Below, one piece after another: positions 1 to 7,819 of a stretch of DNA of 64,000 bases. This DNA comes from Pseudonocardia sp. HH130629-09 (lineage in GTDB: Bacteria > Actinomycetota > Actinomycetes > Mycobacteriales > Pseudonocardiaceae). The notes beneath the pieces were generated by a model. That model saw nothing but the letters and a program-made list of their open reading frames with translations. It ran no database searches and had not been told where the DNA came from. The stretch is taken from positions 2,232,001-2,296,000 of the forward strand of contig NZ_CP011868.1 of assembly GCF_001294645.1 (NCBI RefSeq). Direction: 5' to 3'. Made by a program: the position numbers and the translations under genes. The stretch's first letter is position 1, and every line of letters starts with the position of its first letter.

Positions 1-325
1 GCGCGCCTGTGTGGACCTCGCGAGCCGCTCCACCTGGCTGATCGAGGCGGGCCAGGTCGTCGCCGGGCCGGTCGCGATGCGCCCGGGCGACCCGGAGGCC
101 CCCACGCCGACCGGCACCTTCGCCGTGCAGTGGAAGGCCGAGCAGTGGACCAGCCGGGAGCGGCTGACCCAGATGCCGTGGTCGGTGTTCTTCGCCCAGG
201 GCGGGATCGCCTTCCACCAGGGCGACCTCTCGACCCCGTCGGCCGGGTGCGTCAAGCTCGGCGAGTCCGATGCGCGCCAGTGGTTCGAGAACCTGCAGGT
301 CGGCGACCAGGTGCAGATCCACTGA
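1..325 (+). CDS. L,D-transpeptidase (YkuD domain), C-terminal part
   Basis: This is the 3' end of a gene that begins before the window; reading frame 2 is open from the first base to TGA at 323-325. The visible ~107 residues carry the second half of a YkuD domain: an ACVDL strand near the start, a TPTGTF segment at about residues 34-39, a conserved His in FHQGD and the catalytic Cys in SAGCVKL. Enzymes of this family form 3-3 peptide cross-links in peptidoglycan or anchor proteins to it, outside the membrane. The N-terminal part, including any signal peptide, is not visible. Family assignment is firm; which paralogue it is cannot be said. Confidence 0.85.
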   Translation, partial: RACVDLASRSTWLIEAGQVVAGPVAMRPGDPEAPTPTGTFAVQWKAEQWTSRERLTQMPWSVFFAQGGIAFHQGDLSTPSAGCVKLGESDARQWFENLQVGDQVQIH

Positions 326-328
326 CGA

Positions 329-342
329 CACACCCGGGTGTG
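329..342. repeat. CACACCCGGGTGTG palindrome after the transpeptidase gene
   Basis: A perfect 14-base palindrome lies four bases after the stop codon. It shares its CACACCCG half with the hairpins near 8731 and 41277, so it may belong to a dispersed intergenic family. A role in termination is possible, but a loop-free palindrome makes a poor hairpin. Confidence 0.5.
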
Positions 343-360
343 AGCCATCTCCCGCGGGGG

Positions 361-377
361 TTCTACGCGCAGTAGAA
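361..377. promoter_or_regulatory. candidate BlaI-type operator
   Basis: TTCTAC and GTAGAA form a perfect 6-base inverted repeat around a 5-base spacer, starting 30 bases before the BlaI-type repressor gene. BlaI/MecI repressors are known to bind TAC...GTA dyads in their own promoters. The repeat overlaps the presumed ribosome binding site GAAAGG (375-380), so occupancy should shut off this operon. Binding is inferred. Confidence 0.6.
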
Positions 378-390
378 AGGTTCGCGTAGG

Positions 391-741
391 ATGACCTACG
401 TGACGAGTCTGGGCGAGTTGGAGCGGGCGGTCATGAACGTCCTCTGGGAGTCGGACCGGGACATGACGGCCCGTGAGGTGCAGGATCAGCTCGCCGACCG
501 CGACCTGGCCACGACGACCGTGCTCACCGTCCTCGGTCGGCTCGAGCGCAAGCAGCTGGTCCGGCGCATCCGCGACGGCCGCGCCCACCACTACCGCCCG
601 GTGGCCAGCCGGGAGGACCACGTGGCCGAGCTGATGACCGACGCGCTCGACGACGCGTCCGACCGCGGTGCCGCCCTCGCGCGGTTCCTCGGTTCGATGT
701 CGGAGGAGGAGCGGTCGCGCCTGCGTGACCTGCTCGGCTGA
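391..741 (+). CDS. BlaI/MecI/CopY-family transcriptional repressor
   Basis: A 116-aa protein with the winged-helix of the penicillinase-repressor family: an N-terminal LGELERAVMNVLW helix (about residues 7-19), a TAREVQDQL...TTTVLTVLGRLERKQLV recognition region (26-58) and a C-terminal dimerisation segment rich in Asp, Glu and Arg. It resembles mycobacterial BlaI. These repressors bind as dimers and are released when a membrane M56 protease cleaves them; exactly such a protease gene follows 79 bases downstream. ATG 391 is preferred because GAAAGG lies ten bases upstream; GTG 400 is a weaker alternative. Autoregulation through the dyad at 361-377 is likely. Confidence 0.85.
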   Translation: MTYVTSLGELERAVMNVLWESDRDMTAREVQDQLADRDLATTTVLTVLGRLERKQLVRRIRDGRAHHYRPVASREDHVAELMTDALDDASDRGAALARFLGSMSEEERSRLRDLLG

Positions 742-820
742 GGGCCGGACGGTCGAGGATCCTGTCCGGTCGCGGGGGTGATGCGGCGCCGCGGCGCGCC
801 CTCCGCGACGATGTGACGCG

Positions 821-1726
821 ATGGAGCTGACCGCGCTCGGACTCGGACTGCTCGGCGTACTGCTCGCCGAGCCGGTCAGCCGTGCCCTGGCCCGGGCGCG
901 CTGGCCCGGCCGCGACCCGGTCGGCGCGCTGCTGCTGTGGCAGGCCGTCGGGCTCGGCGGCGGCATCTCGCTGTTCGGTGCCGGGCTGGCCTACGGGCTC
1001 TCCCCGATGGGGGAGAGCCTGCCCTCGGCGGCCGCCGCGCTGGCGTCGTCGCTGTCGGCCGGGGAGTGGCCGGAGCAGATGGACCCGTTGCACGTCGGGG
1101 CGCTGCTCATCGCGGTCGGGGTGCTGCTGCGGCTGCTGTCGGTGCTGGTGATCACCACCGTGCGGACGCTGCGGGCCCGCCGCCGCCACCGCGACCTGCT
1201 CGACGTGCTCGCGTCGCCCTGGCCCTACGCCTCCGGTACCCGCGTGCTCGACCATCCCGTACCGGTCGCCTACTGCCTGCCCGGGCGCAGCTCCCGGCTG
1301 GTGGTGTCGGCGGGGGTGCTGGACGCTCTCGACACCGCCGGGGTCGTCGCGGTGCTCGCGCACGAGCGGGCGCACCTGCGCGAACGCCACGACCTGGTCG
1401 TGCTGCCCTTCGTCGCGTGGGGTGCGACGGCGCCGTTCGTGCGCGGCATGGTGCACGCCCAGCTCGCGGTGGCCCGGCTGATCGAGATGCGGGCCGACGA
1501 CGTCGCCCGCAAGCTCTGCGACCCGACCGAGCTGGCGACCGCGCTCAAGGCCGTCGGCGGGTCCGCGCCGGCGGCGGCGCTGTCCTCGTTCACCGATGCG
1601 CTGGAGGCCCGGATCGATCGGATCACCGCGCCGCCGGCCCCGCTGCCGCGTGTCGTGCACGGGCTGGTCCGGCTGGTCGCGGTCGTGCTGGTGGCGGTGC
1701 CGGTGTGGCTGCTGGTGGCCCCGTGA
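821..1726 (+). CDS. M56-family membrane metalloprotease (BlaR1-like, no sensor domain)
   Basis: A 301-aa membrane protein with hydrophobic segments at about residues 5-17, 35-60, 92-112 and near the C-terminus (about 280-300). The zinc protease signature HERAH is at residues 181-185, followed by a conserved RMADD-like segment (EMRADD near residue 224). M56 proteases cleave BlaI/MecI-type repressors. BlaR1 and MecR1 carry an extracellular penicillin-binding domain; this protein, like the short actinobacterial versions, lacks it, so the signal sensed is unknown. It follows the BlaI-type gene and its stop overlaps the start of the next gene, consistent with a three-gene operon. Confidence 0.85.
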   Translation: MELTALGLGLLGVLLAEPVSRALARARWPGRDPVGALLLWQAVGLGGGISLFGAGLAYGLSPMGESLPSAAAALASSLSAGEWPEQMDPLHVGALLIAVGVLLRLLSVLVITTVRTLRARRRHRDLLDVLASPWPYASGTRVLDHPVPVAYCLPGRSSRLVVSAGVLDALDTAGVVAVLAHERAHLRERHDLVVLPFVAWGATAPFVRGMVHAQLAVARLIEMRADDVARKLCDPTELATALKAVGGSAPAAALSSFTDALEARIDRITAPPAPLPRVVHGLVRLVAVVLVAVPVWLLVAP

Positions 1727-2505
1727 GCGGCCCGGTCCGGGCGTTCCCCGGGGCGGAGGCGCTGGTGCGGGTGCACGCGGCGTCGCTGCCCCAGCCCGAC
1801 CAGCTGGCCGGGCCGTTCGTCGCCCGGCTGCTCGTCGCCGCGCTCTCGCCGCTGCCCGCACCGACGGTGGCGGCGTTCGCCCACGCGGCGGGCACCCGGG
1901 TGCGGCCCGGCGACGACGTGGCGTCGCGGCCGCCCGGGGCGCCCGCGGACGCCGACTACCTGCAGGGACTGCCGGTCGCCGCGGACGACGAGCGCTCCGG
2001 CACCCCGGTGGCCGGCCTCGGACGCGCGGTCGAGGAGTTCTCCGGCGAGTCGCTCGCTGCGGTCCCGGCGGCCGGGGACTGGACCGGCGACCGGCTCGTG
2101 GGGCTGCTCGGTGCGGTCACCGGCGACGGCCCGGTCGGGGTGCTCGCGTCGCTCGCGACCGGTGAGCTGGGCGCCGCCGCGACCGCCCTCGCCGACCTCG
2201 ACGCCGGGGCCCGCCCGGGGCCGGACTGGTCGGTCGCGCACGTCGTCGCGCTGTGGGGGCGCCGGGACGGCCCGGCCGGGCCGCTGCTCGCCGTCGCCGA
2301 CACCTACCCGCAGCTCGGGTCGCCGGACCTGGGGCCGGGTCTGCACCTGCAGCCCGCGGACCGGGTCGCCGCCGCACTGGGCCACGGCGGAGGCATCGTC
2401 CTGGTCGGGCCGGACCGGCGGCGCGCCGCGCTGACCGGGGCCGTCGAGGCCGCCGGGCTGTCGTCGCGCTGGTGGGACGCCCCGGACCGACCTCAGGCGC
2501 CGTAG
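1723..2505 (+). CDS. conserved hypothetical protein coupled to the M56 protease
   Basis: I take GTG 1723 as the start because it overlaps the protease stop codon in a GTGA arrangement typical of translational coupling; the frame is open far upstream but that part is a shadow. The 260-aa product is Ala/Gly/Pro/Asp-rich, has no signal peptide or membrane segment, and shows a motif LPQPDQLAGPF near residues 21-31 and a C-terminal GGIVLVGPD segment. The first motif recalls the actinobacterial DUF6885 group, but that is only a guess. Position suggests a function tied to the BlaI/M56 system. It overlaps the convergent DUF2236 gene by 13 bases. Confidence 0.6.
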   Translation: MSGPVRAFPGAEALVRVHAASLPQPDQLAGPFVARLLVAALSPLPAPTVAAFAHAAGTRVRPGDDVASRPPGAPADADYLQGLPVAADDERSGTPVAGLGRAVEEFSGESLAAVPAAGDWTGDRLVGLLGAVTGDGPVGVLASLATGELGAAATALADLDAGARPGPDWSVAHVVALWGRRDGPAGPLLAVADTYPQLGSPDLGPGLHLQPADRVAAALGHGGGIVLVGPDRRRAALTGAVEAAGLSSRWWDAPDRPQAP

Positions 2506-3662
2506 GCCTCGAACAGGGTGGGGCCGTCGTCGGCGAGCAGCGCCCGGGTCGCGGCGATGTTGCGGACCCGCACGGCCTCCAGCGACGCCGGGCTGCGCCG
2601 GACCCACCGGCGCTGCAGCGCGACCATCCGTCCCAGGGCCGCGACGGCCAGCTCCCACCCGGGGCTGCGCCGCAGACCCAGCCCGGTGGTCACCGCGGCG
2701 CCGTGGAAGCGCCGGGCCAGTGCCTGCAACAGGCGTCGGCCGTGGGGCACGGGCAGGCGCAGCGGCTCGACGAGCAGCACGGCGACGGCCCCGATCAGCG
2801 CCCCGGCCAGGGCGCGTGACTCGGGGGCGGGCGGTCCGGTGACGGCGCTGACCAGGGCGTCGAGCTCCTCGGCCGCGGCGTGCGAGGTGACGTCGCGGAC
2901 CAGCTCGGGGTCGATGCCGAGCTGGTGGGCCAGCAGCTGCCAGCAGGCGTAGACCTCGGTGATCTCGGCGGGGGTGAGCCCGAACCCGATCGTCGCCTCG
3001 GCCCGCATCGAGACGAGCGTGAAGTCCAGCCAGGTGCGGACCAGGTCGAGCTGGTTGACCGGGGTGCCGTGCACGGCCTCGTCGAGGCCGCGGTCGCGGG
3101 CGAGCACGCGCATGCGGGCGTGCAGCACGCGGACCTGCAGGGTGCTGACGTAACCGGGGCTGCCGGGCCGCATGCCGCCGGGCAGCGTGGCGGCGAGCAG
3201 CCAGGCGCCGGTCTCGGTGAGGCGGCGCTCGGCGGACTCCACCAGCCGTCCGGTGGTGCCGAGCAGCACCGCGATCGACGGCGAGCCGTAGGTACGCAGC
3301 AGTGCCCCCGCCGACAGCGACAGGGTGTGCACCGCGGGCGGCGCGGTGAACATCGGCCGGACCCCGGTGTCGAGGATCGCGGGGTCGGTGCCCGCGGGCA
3401 CCGACTCGGCGGAGCCGAGCAGGGCCGCGACGGCGGGGGAGGGGTCGGTCAGCGAGGCGAGTCCCTCGCGGATGCCGCGCTGCAGCTGGGCGGTGAGCGC
3501 CCGGCCGCCGTCGCGGCCCGCGGCGCGGATCTCGGCGACGACGGCGTCGGCGAGCGGGTCGCCGGTGGTCCTGGCGCGCAGTGCGAGGTCGGCGCGTGCG
3601 GGGCCGAAGCGGGCGGCGACGGCGTCGCGGTCGGGCGCGCCCGGGGATCGGGTGGCGGTCAC
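2493..3662 (-). CDS. oxygenase MpaB family (DUF2236) protein
   Basis: A 389-aa helical protein of the DUF2236 family, which includes rubber oxygenase Lcp and MpaB. Visible family features are the VLHARMR segment near residue 180 (haem-contact region in this family), the NQLDLVRTWLDF stretch near residue 205 and a helical bundle without signal peptide. Members bind b-type haem and use dioxygen, but the substrate here is unknown. Translation starts at GTG, which overlaps the stop of the upstream TetR gene (GTGA), so the two are probably co-translated and the TetR protein is the likely regulator. Its 3' end overlaps the convergent gene ending at 2505. Confidence 0.8.
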   Translation of the reverse strand: MTATRSPGAPDRDAVAARFGPARADLALRARTTGDPLADAVVAEIRAAGRDGGRALTAQLQRGIREGLASLTDPSPAVAALLGSAESVPAGTDPAILDTGVRPMFTAPPAVHTLSLSAGALLRTYGSPSIAVLLGTTGRLVESAERRLTETGAWLLAATLPGGMRPGSPGYVSTLQVRVLHARMRVLARDRGLDEAVHGTPVNQLDLVRTWLDFTLVSMRAEATIGFGLTPAEITEVYACWQLLAHQLGIDPELVRDVTSHAAAEELDALVSAVTGPPAPESRALAGALIGAVAVLLVEPLRLPVPHGRRLLQALARRFHGAAVTTGLGLRRSPGWELAVAALGRMVALQRRWVRRSPASLEAVRVRNIAATRALLADDGPTLFEAYGA

Positions 3663-4342
3663 GGGAACCGGTCCTCCTGGGTCCCGGGCCGAGGCCGTCG
3701 GGTCTGGCGGCGGGTCTCGTCGCGGTCGTCGTCGGTGGGGAGCCCGGCTCCGGCGAGCAGCCGTGCCATCCGGGCCCGCAGCTCGTGCTCCGTCGGCGGT
3801 GCGGGGGCGAACACGGCGAGCGCGGACAGCCCGAAGACCCCGGCGAACAGCTCGCGGGCCCGTTCCCGGTTCCCGACGTGGTCCTGGATGAGGTCGATCA
3901 GGGCCGCGTCGGTTTCCGGGTCGGGCTCCGGATCGGGTTCCGTGCCGTGCGGGCCGGTGGCGCCGCCGTGTCCCCGGGCGACGCGGACGCGCAGCTCCAG
4001 CATGGTCAGGAACACCGGGCGGCGGGGGCCGAGCAGGTCGGCCAGGTAGGCGGTGCAGGCGTCGAGCAGGGTCAGCTCGCCGGAGCGGGCCCGGCGGGTG
4101 AGCTCGCCCAGCCGTGCGACGGCGTCGCGCTCCAGCTCGACGACGACCGCCTCCAGCAGCGCGTCGACGGTGCCGAAGTGATAGGTCGCCGCCGCGGCGG
4201 AGGCGCCCGCACGGTCCGCGACCTGGCGCAGCGTGAGCCGGTCGAAGCCGTGGGCGACGACGACGTCGACGGCGGCCCGCACCAGCGCGCGACGGGTGTC
4301 GGCGCCGCGTCGTCGTCGTCCGTCGGGGCGGGCATCGGCCAT
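3659..4342 (-). CDS. TetR-family transcriptional regulator
   Basis: A 227-aa protein with a TetR N-terminal helix-turn-helix (TRRALVRAAVDVV...TLRQVADRAGAS...YHFGTVDALLEAVV, about residues 14-62) and an Asp/Glu/Pro-rich linker (PDPEPDPE) in the ligand-binding part. The frame stays open for a long way upstream, antisense to the AAA+ gene; ATG 4342 is chosen because TAGTTT (4350-4355) sits seven bases before it, the spacing of a leaderless start. The inverted repeat at 4355-4374 abuts this -10 element and is the probable operator. It is the first gene of an operon with the DUF2236 gene and is divergent from the AAA+/VWA pair. Confidence 0.85.
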   Translation of the reverse strand: MADARPDGRRRRGADTRRALVRAAVDVVVAHGFDRLTLRQVADRAGASAAAATYHFGTVDALLEAVVVELERDAVARLGELTRRARSGELTLLDACTAYLADLLGPRRPVFLTMLELRVRVARGHGGATGPHGTEPDPEPDPETDAALIDLIQDHVGNRERARELFAGVFGLSALAVFAPAPPTEHELRARMARLLAGAGLPTDDDRDETRRQTRRPRPGTQEDRFP

Positions 4343-4349
4343 ACCCGAT

Positions 4350-4355
4350 AAACTA
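4350..4355 (-). promoter_or_regulatory. -10 element TAGTTT, leaderless start of the TetR gene
   Basis: TAGTTT on the minus strand lies seven bases before ATG 4342, so transcription should begin at or next to the start codon. Confidence 0.5.
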
Positions 4356-4374
4356 TCTGTACAGTCAGACAGAT
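4355..4374. promoter_or_regulatory. candidate TetR operator
   Basis: ATCTGT and ACAGAT form perfect 6-base arms around an 8-base spacer, and the left part also holds the 8-base palindrome CTGTACAG (4357-4364). It sits in the 104-base space between the TetR gene and the divergent AAA+ gene, directly against the TetR -10 element. Confidence 0.6.
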
Positions 4375-4434
4375 TCCAGTCCGGTCCCGCGGAACATCGT
4401 TCCGCGACGACGCGCTGCACCCCGGGAGCGGGCG

Positions 4435-4440
4435 TAGCGT
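4435..4440 (+). promoter_or_regulatory. -10 element TAGCGT, leaderless start of the AAA+ gene
   Basis: TAGCGT is followed by seven bases and then GTG 4448, and no ribosome binding site precedes the GTG. This fits a leaderless transcript. Confidence 0.5.
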
Positions 4441-4447
4441 CGAGAGC

Positions 4448-5842
4448 GTGCCCGTCACACCTGACCTTCCCCGTACCGTCGCCGCACTGCGTGCGTCCGG
4501 CCACGTACAGCGCCCCGTGAAGCACGAGATCCGCGACAACCTCCTGGCGGCCCTGCGCGAGGGCCGCGACCCCTGGCCCGGCATCGTCGGCTTCGACGAC
4601 ACCGTCGTCCCGCAGCTGGAGCGGGCCCTGATCGCCGGCCACGACCTGGTGCTGCTCGGTGAGCGTGGCCAGGGTAAGACCCGGCTGCTGCGCTCGCTGG
4701 CCGGGCTGCTCGACGAGTGGACCCCGGTCATCGAGGGCTCCGAGATCGGCGAGCACCCCTACGAGCCGATCGTGCCCTCCTCGATCCGGCGCGCCGCCGA
4801 GCTCGGCGACGACCTGCCCGTCGCGTGGGTGCACCGCGACCACCGCTACACCGAGAAGCTCGCCACGCCCGACACCTCGGTCGCCGACCTGATCGGCGAC
4901 GTCGACCCGGTCAAGGTCGCCGAGGGCCGCTCGCTGGGCGACCCCGAGACGATCCACTTCGGGCTCGTCCCGCGGTCGCACCGCGGGATCGTCGCCATCA
5001 ACGAGCTGCCCGACCTGGCCGAACGGATCCAGGTCGCGCTGCTCAACGTGATGGAGGAGCGCGACATCCAGGTCCGCGGCTACACGCTGCGGCTGCCGCT
5101 GGACGTGCTGCTCGTCGCGAGTGCGAACCCCGAGGACTACACCAACCGCGGGCGGATCATCACCCCGCTCAAGGACCGGTTCGGCGCCGAGATCCGCACC
5201 CACTACCCGCTGGAGCTGGCACCCGAGGTCGAGCTCGTCGCGCAGGAGGCCGACCTCGTCGCCGAGGTGCCGCGACACCTGCTCGAGGTCGTCGCCCGGT
5301 TCACCCGGCACCTGCGCGACTCCTCCTCGGTCGACCAGGGCTCGGGGGTGTCGGCCCGGTTCACCGTGGCCGCCGCCGAGACGGTCGCCGCGGCGGCGCT
5401 GCGCCGTGCCGCGCTGACCGGGGAGGAGACCCCCTACGCCCGCCCGGTCGACCTGGAATCCGTCCCCGCGGTGCTCCGCGGCAAGATCGAGTTCGCGTCG
5501 GGGGAGGAGAGTCGCGAGGACGAGGTGCTGGAGCACCTGCTGCGCCGCGCCACCGCCGACACCGCCCGGTTCGCGCTGCGCGGCGTCGATCTCGACGAGC
5601 TCGCCGACGCGGTCTCGACCAGCCCGGTCCGGACCGGCGAGCGGATCCCGGCGAAGGACGTCGTCGCCGCGCTGCCGCCGGTCGACGCGCTCACCGAGAT
5701 CGCGGCGAAGCTGGGCGCCTCCGGCACCGAGGACCCGGGGCCGATGGCCTCGGCGGCGGAGCTGACGCTGGAGTACCTGTTCCTGACCCGCAAGCTGGCC
5801 AAGGACGAGAGCGACGACGGCGACACGGTGTCGTATGGCTGA
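4448..5842 (+). CDS. MoxR-like AAA+ ATPase (magnesium-chelatase-like)
   Basis: A 464-aa AAA+ protein related to M. tuberculosis Rv0958. Visible motifs are Walker A GERGQGKT (about residues 73-80), a degenerate Walker B region IVAINELPD (about 182-190), a sensor-1 region LVASANPEDY (about 221-230) and an arginine-bearing PLKDRFG (about 241-247). ATPases of this MoxR/BchI-like group act as chaperones that remodel or insert cofactors with a VWA-domain partner; the partner gene follows and overlaps by eight bases. The GTG start lies seven bases after a TAGCGT -10 element. No chlorophyll genes are present, so the magnesium-chelatase label should not be taken literally. Confidence 0.85.
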   Translation: MPVTPDLPRTVAALRASGHVQRPVKHEIRDNLLAALREGRDPWPGIVGFDDTVVPQLERALIAGHDLVLLGERGQGKTRLLRSLAGLLDEWTPVIEGSEIGEHPYEPIVPSSIRRAAELGDDLPVAWVHRDHRYTEKLATPDTSVADLIGDVDPVKVAEGRSLGDPETIHFGLVPRSHRGIVAINELPDLAERIQVALLNVMEERDIQVRGYTLRLPLDVLLVASANPEDYTNRGRIITPLKDRFGAEIRTHYPLELAPEVELVAQEADLVAEVPRHLLEVVARFTRHLRDSSSVDQGSGVSARFTVAAAETVAAAALRRAALTGEETPYARPVDLESVPAVLRGKIEFASGEESREDEVLEHLLRRATADTARFALRGVDLDELADAVSTSPVRTGERIPAKDVVAALPPVDALTEIAAKLGASGTEDPGPMASAAELTLEYLFLTRKLAKDESDDGDTVSYG

Positions 5843-7793
5843 TCCCAGGCGTCGCCGCCGCCGTTACGCCTACGGCCCCTACGCCGGCGGGCCCGACCCG
5901 CTGGCGCCGCCGTACGACATCCGCGCGGCGATGGACCAGATCGGCCGCGACGTCATGGAGGGCTCCTCGCCGCGCCAGGCGCTGCAGGAGCTGCTCCGCC
6001 GCGGTCTCGACGGGCGACGCGGCCTCGACGACCTCACCCGCCGGGTGTGGGAGCGGCGCCGCGACCTGCAGCGCGACAACCGGATCGACGGGACGCTGCA
6101 GGAGGTCCGCGAGCTCCTGGCGCGGGCGCTGGACGCCGAGCGCGAGTCGCTGGGCAGCGAGGACTCCGACGACGCGCGGTTCCGCGAGATGCAGCTCGAC
6201 GCGCTGCCCACCGACACCGGCGGCGCGGTGCGCGAGCTGGGTGAGTACGACTGGCGCTCCTCCGACGCCCGCGAGGCCTATGAGGAGATCCGGGACCTGC
6301 TCGGCCGGGAGATGCTCGACCAGCGCTTCCAGGGCATGAAGCAGGCGATGCAGAACGCCACCCCCTCCGACGTCCAGCGGATCAACGCCATGCTCGACGA
6401 CCTCAACGATCTGCTCGACCGGCACGCCCGCGGCGAGGACACCACCGAGCGGTTCGCCGAGTTCATGGGCAAGCACGGCGAGCACTTCCCGGAGAACCCG
6501 CAGAACACCGAGGAGCTGGTCGACGCGCTCGCCGCCCGGGCCGCCGCGGCCCAGCGGATGATGAACTCGATGTCGGCCGAGCAGCGCGCCGAGCTGGCCG
6601 AGCTGGCCCAGCAGGCGTTCGGCGACCCGCGGCTGGCGCAGTCGCTGGCCCGGCTCGACGCGCAGCTGCAGGGCCTGCGCCCGGGCGAGGACTGGTCGGG
6701 GAGGGGGAACTTCCGCGGCGAGAACCCGATGGGCATGGGCGAGGCGACCCGCGCCCTGGAGGAGCTGGGGCAGCTCGACGCGCTGGCCGAACAGCTGGCG
6801 CAGAGCTACCCCGGTGCGCGGATGGAGGACATCGACCTCGACGCGCTCACCGAGATGCTCGGCCCGGAGGCCGCCGCCGACGCCCGCACCCTGGCCGAGC
6901 TGGAACGCGAGCTGCAGCGCCAGGACCTGTTCCGGCGCGCACCCGACGGCTCGCTGCTGCTCTCCCCGAAGGCGCTGCGCACGCTCGGGCAGTCGGTGCT
7001 GCGCGACGTCGCCGACCGGATCTCCGGGCGGTCGGGGCAGCGCGACACCCGGCGTGCCGGAGCGGCGGGAGACGCGACCGGGGCGACCCGGCCGTGGGCC
7101 TTCGGCGACACCCAGGCCTGGTCGGTGCCCCGGACCCTGCTCAACGCCCAGCTGCGCCGCGCCGGTGGCGACGACCGGGCACTCGACGTGTCCGACGTCG
7201 AGATCGTCGAGACCGAGCAGCGCACCCGGGCTGCGGTCACGCTGCTGGTCGACACGTCGTGGTCGATGGTCGCCGAGGGCCGGTGGGTGCCGATGAAGCG
7301 CACCGCGCTGGCCCTGCACCAGCTCATCTCCACCCGCTTCCGCGGCGACGACCTCTCGCTGATCACGTTCGGCCGGCACGCGCAGACCGTCGAGCTGGGC
7401 GAGCTGATCGGGCTGGAGGGCGTGTACATGCAGGGCACCAACCTGCACCACGCCCTGCTCCTGGCCCGCGAACGGCTGGCCCGCCAGCCCGACGCGACGC
7501 CGGTGGTCCTGGTGGTGACCGACGGCGAGCCGACGGCGCACCTGGAGCGCGACGGCGAGGCGTTCTTCGACTACCCGCCCAGCCCGTACACACTGCGGGC
7601 GACCGTGGACGGGCTGGACAAGCTGATCGGAATGGACGCGGCGTTCACCTTCTTCGTGCTCGGCGACGACCCGGGGCTGCTGTCGTTCGTGAACCGGCTC
7701 GCCCGCCGGGCCGGCGGACGGGTGGTGCAGCCCGACCTCGACGGTCTCGGCGCCGAGGTGGTCTCGGACTACCTGCGCCGCCGCACCGGCTGA
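5835..7793 (+). CDS. VWA-domain protein, partner of the AAA+ ATPase
   Basis: A 652-aa soluble protein related to M. tuberculosis Rv0959. The first ~450 residues are helical, highly charged and Gln/Glu/Arg-rich. A von Willebrand A domain follows, with the metal-ion-dependent adhesion site DTSWS at residues 473-477, a conserved Thr in MQGTNLH and a second Asp in VVTDGEP. The intact MIDAS implies metal-dependent binding to a client, with the upstream ATPase supplying mechanical work. It starts inside the end of the ATPase gene (eight-base overlap), so the two proteins are probably made in fixed ratio. The client is unknown. Confidence 0.85.
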   Translation: MADPRRRRRRYAYGPYAGGPDPLAPPYDIRAAMDQIGRDVMEGSSPRQALQELLRRGLDGRRGLDDLTRRVWERRRDLQRDNRIDGTLQEVRELLARALDAERESLGSEDSDDARFREMQLDALPTDTGGAVRELGEYDWRSSDAREAYEEIRDLLGREMLDQRFQGMKQAMQNATPSDVQRINAMLDDLNDLLDRHARGEDTTERFAEFMGKHGEHFPENPQNTEELVDALAARAAAAQRMMNSMSAEQRAELAELAQQAFGDPRLAQSLARLDAQLQGLRPGEDWSGRGNFRGENPMGMGEATRALEELGQLDALAEQLAQSYPGARMEDIDLDALTEMLGPEAAADARTLAELERELQRQDLFRRAPDGSLLLSPKALRTLGQSVLRDVADRISGRSGQRDTRRAGAAGDATGATRPWAFGDTQAWSVPRTLLNAQLRRAGGDDRALDVSDVEIVETEQRTRAAVTLLVDTSWSMVAEGRWVPMKRTALALHQLISTRFRGDDLSLITFGRHAQTVELGELIGLEGVYMQGTNLHHALLLARERLARQPDATPVVLVVTDGEPTAHLERDGEAFFDYPPSPYTLRATVDGLDKLIGMDAAFTFFVLGDDPGLLSFVNRLARRAGGRVVQPDLDGLGAEVVSDYLRRRTG

Positions 7794-7819
7794 GCCGCAG
7801 CAGCGGCGGCCCGCTGTGG

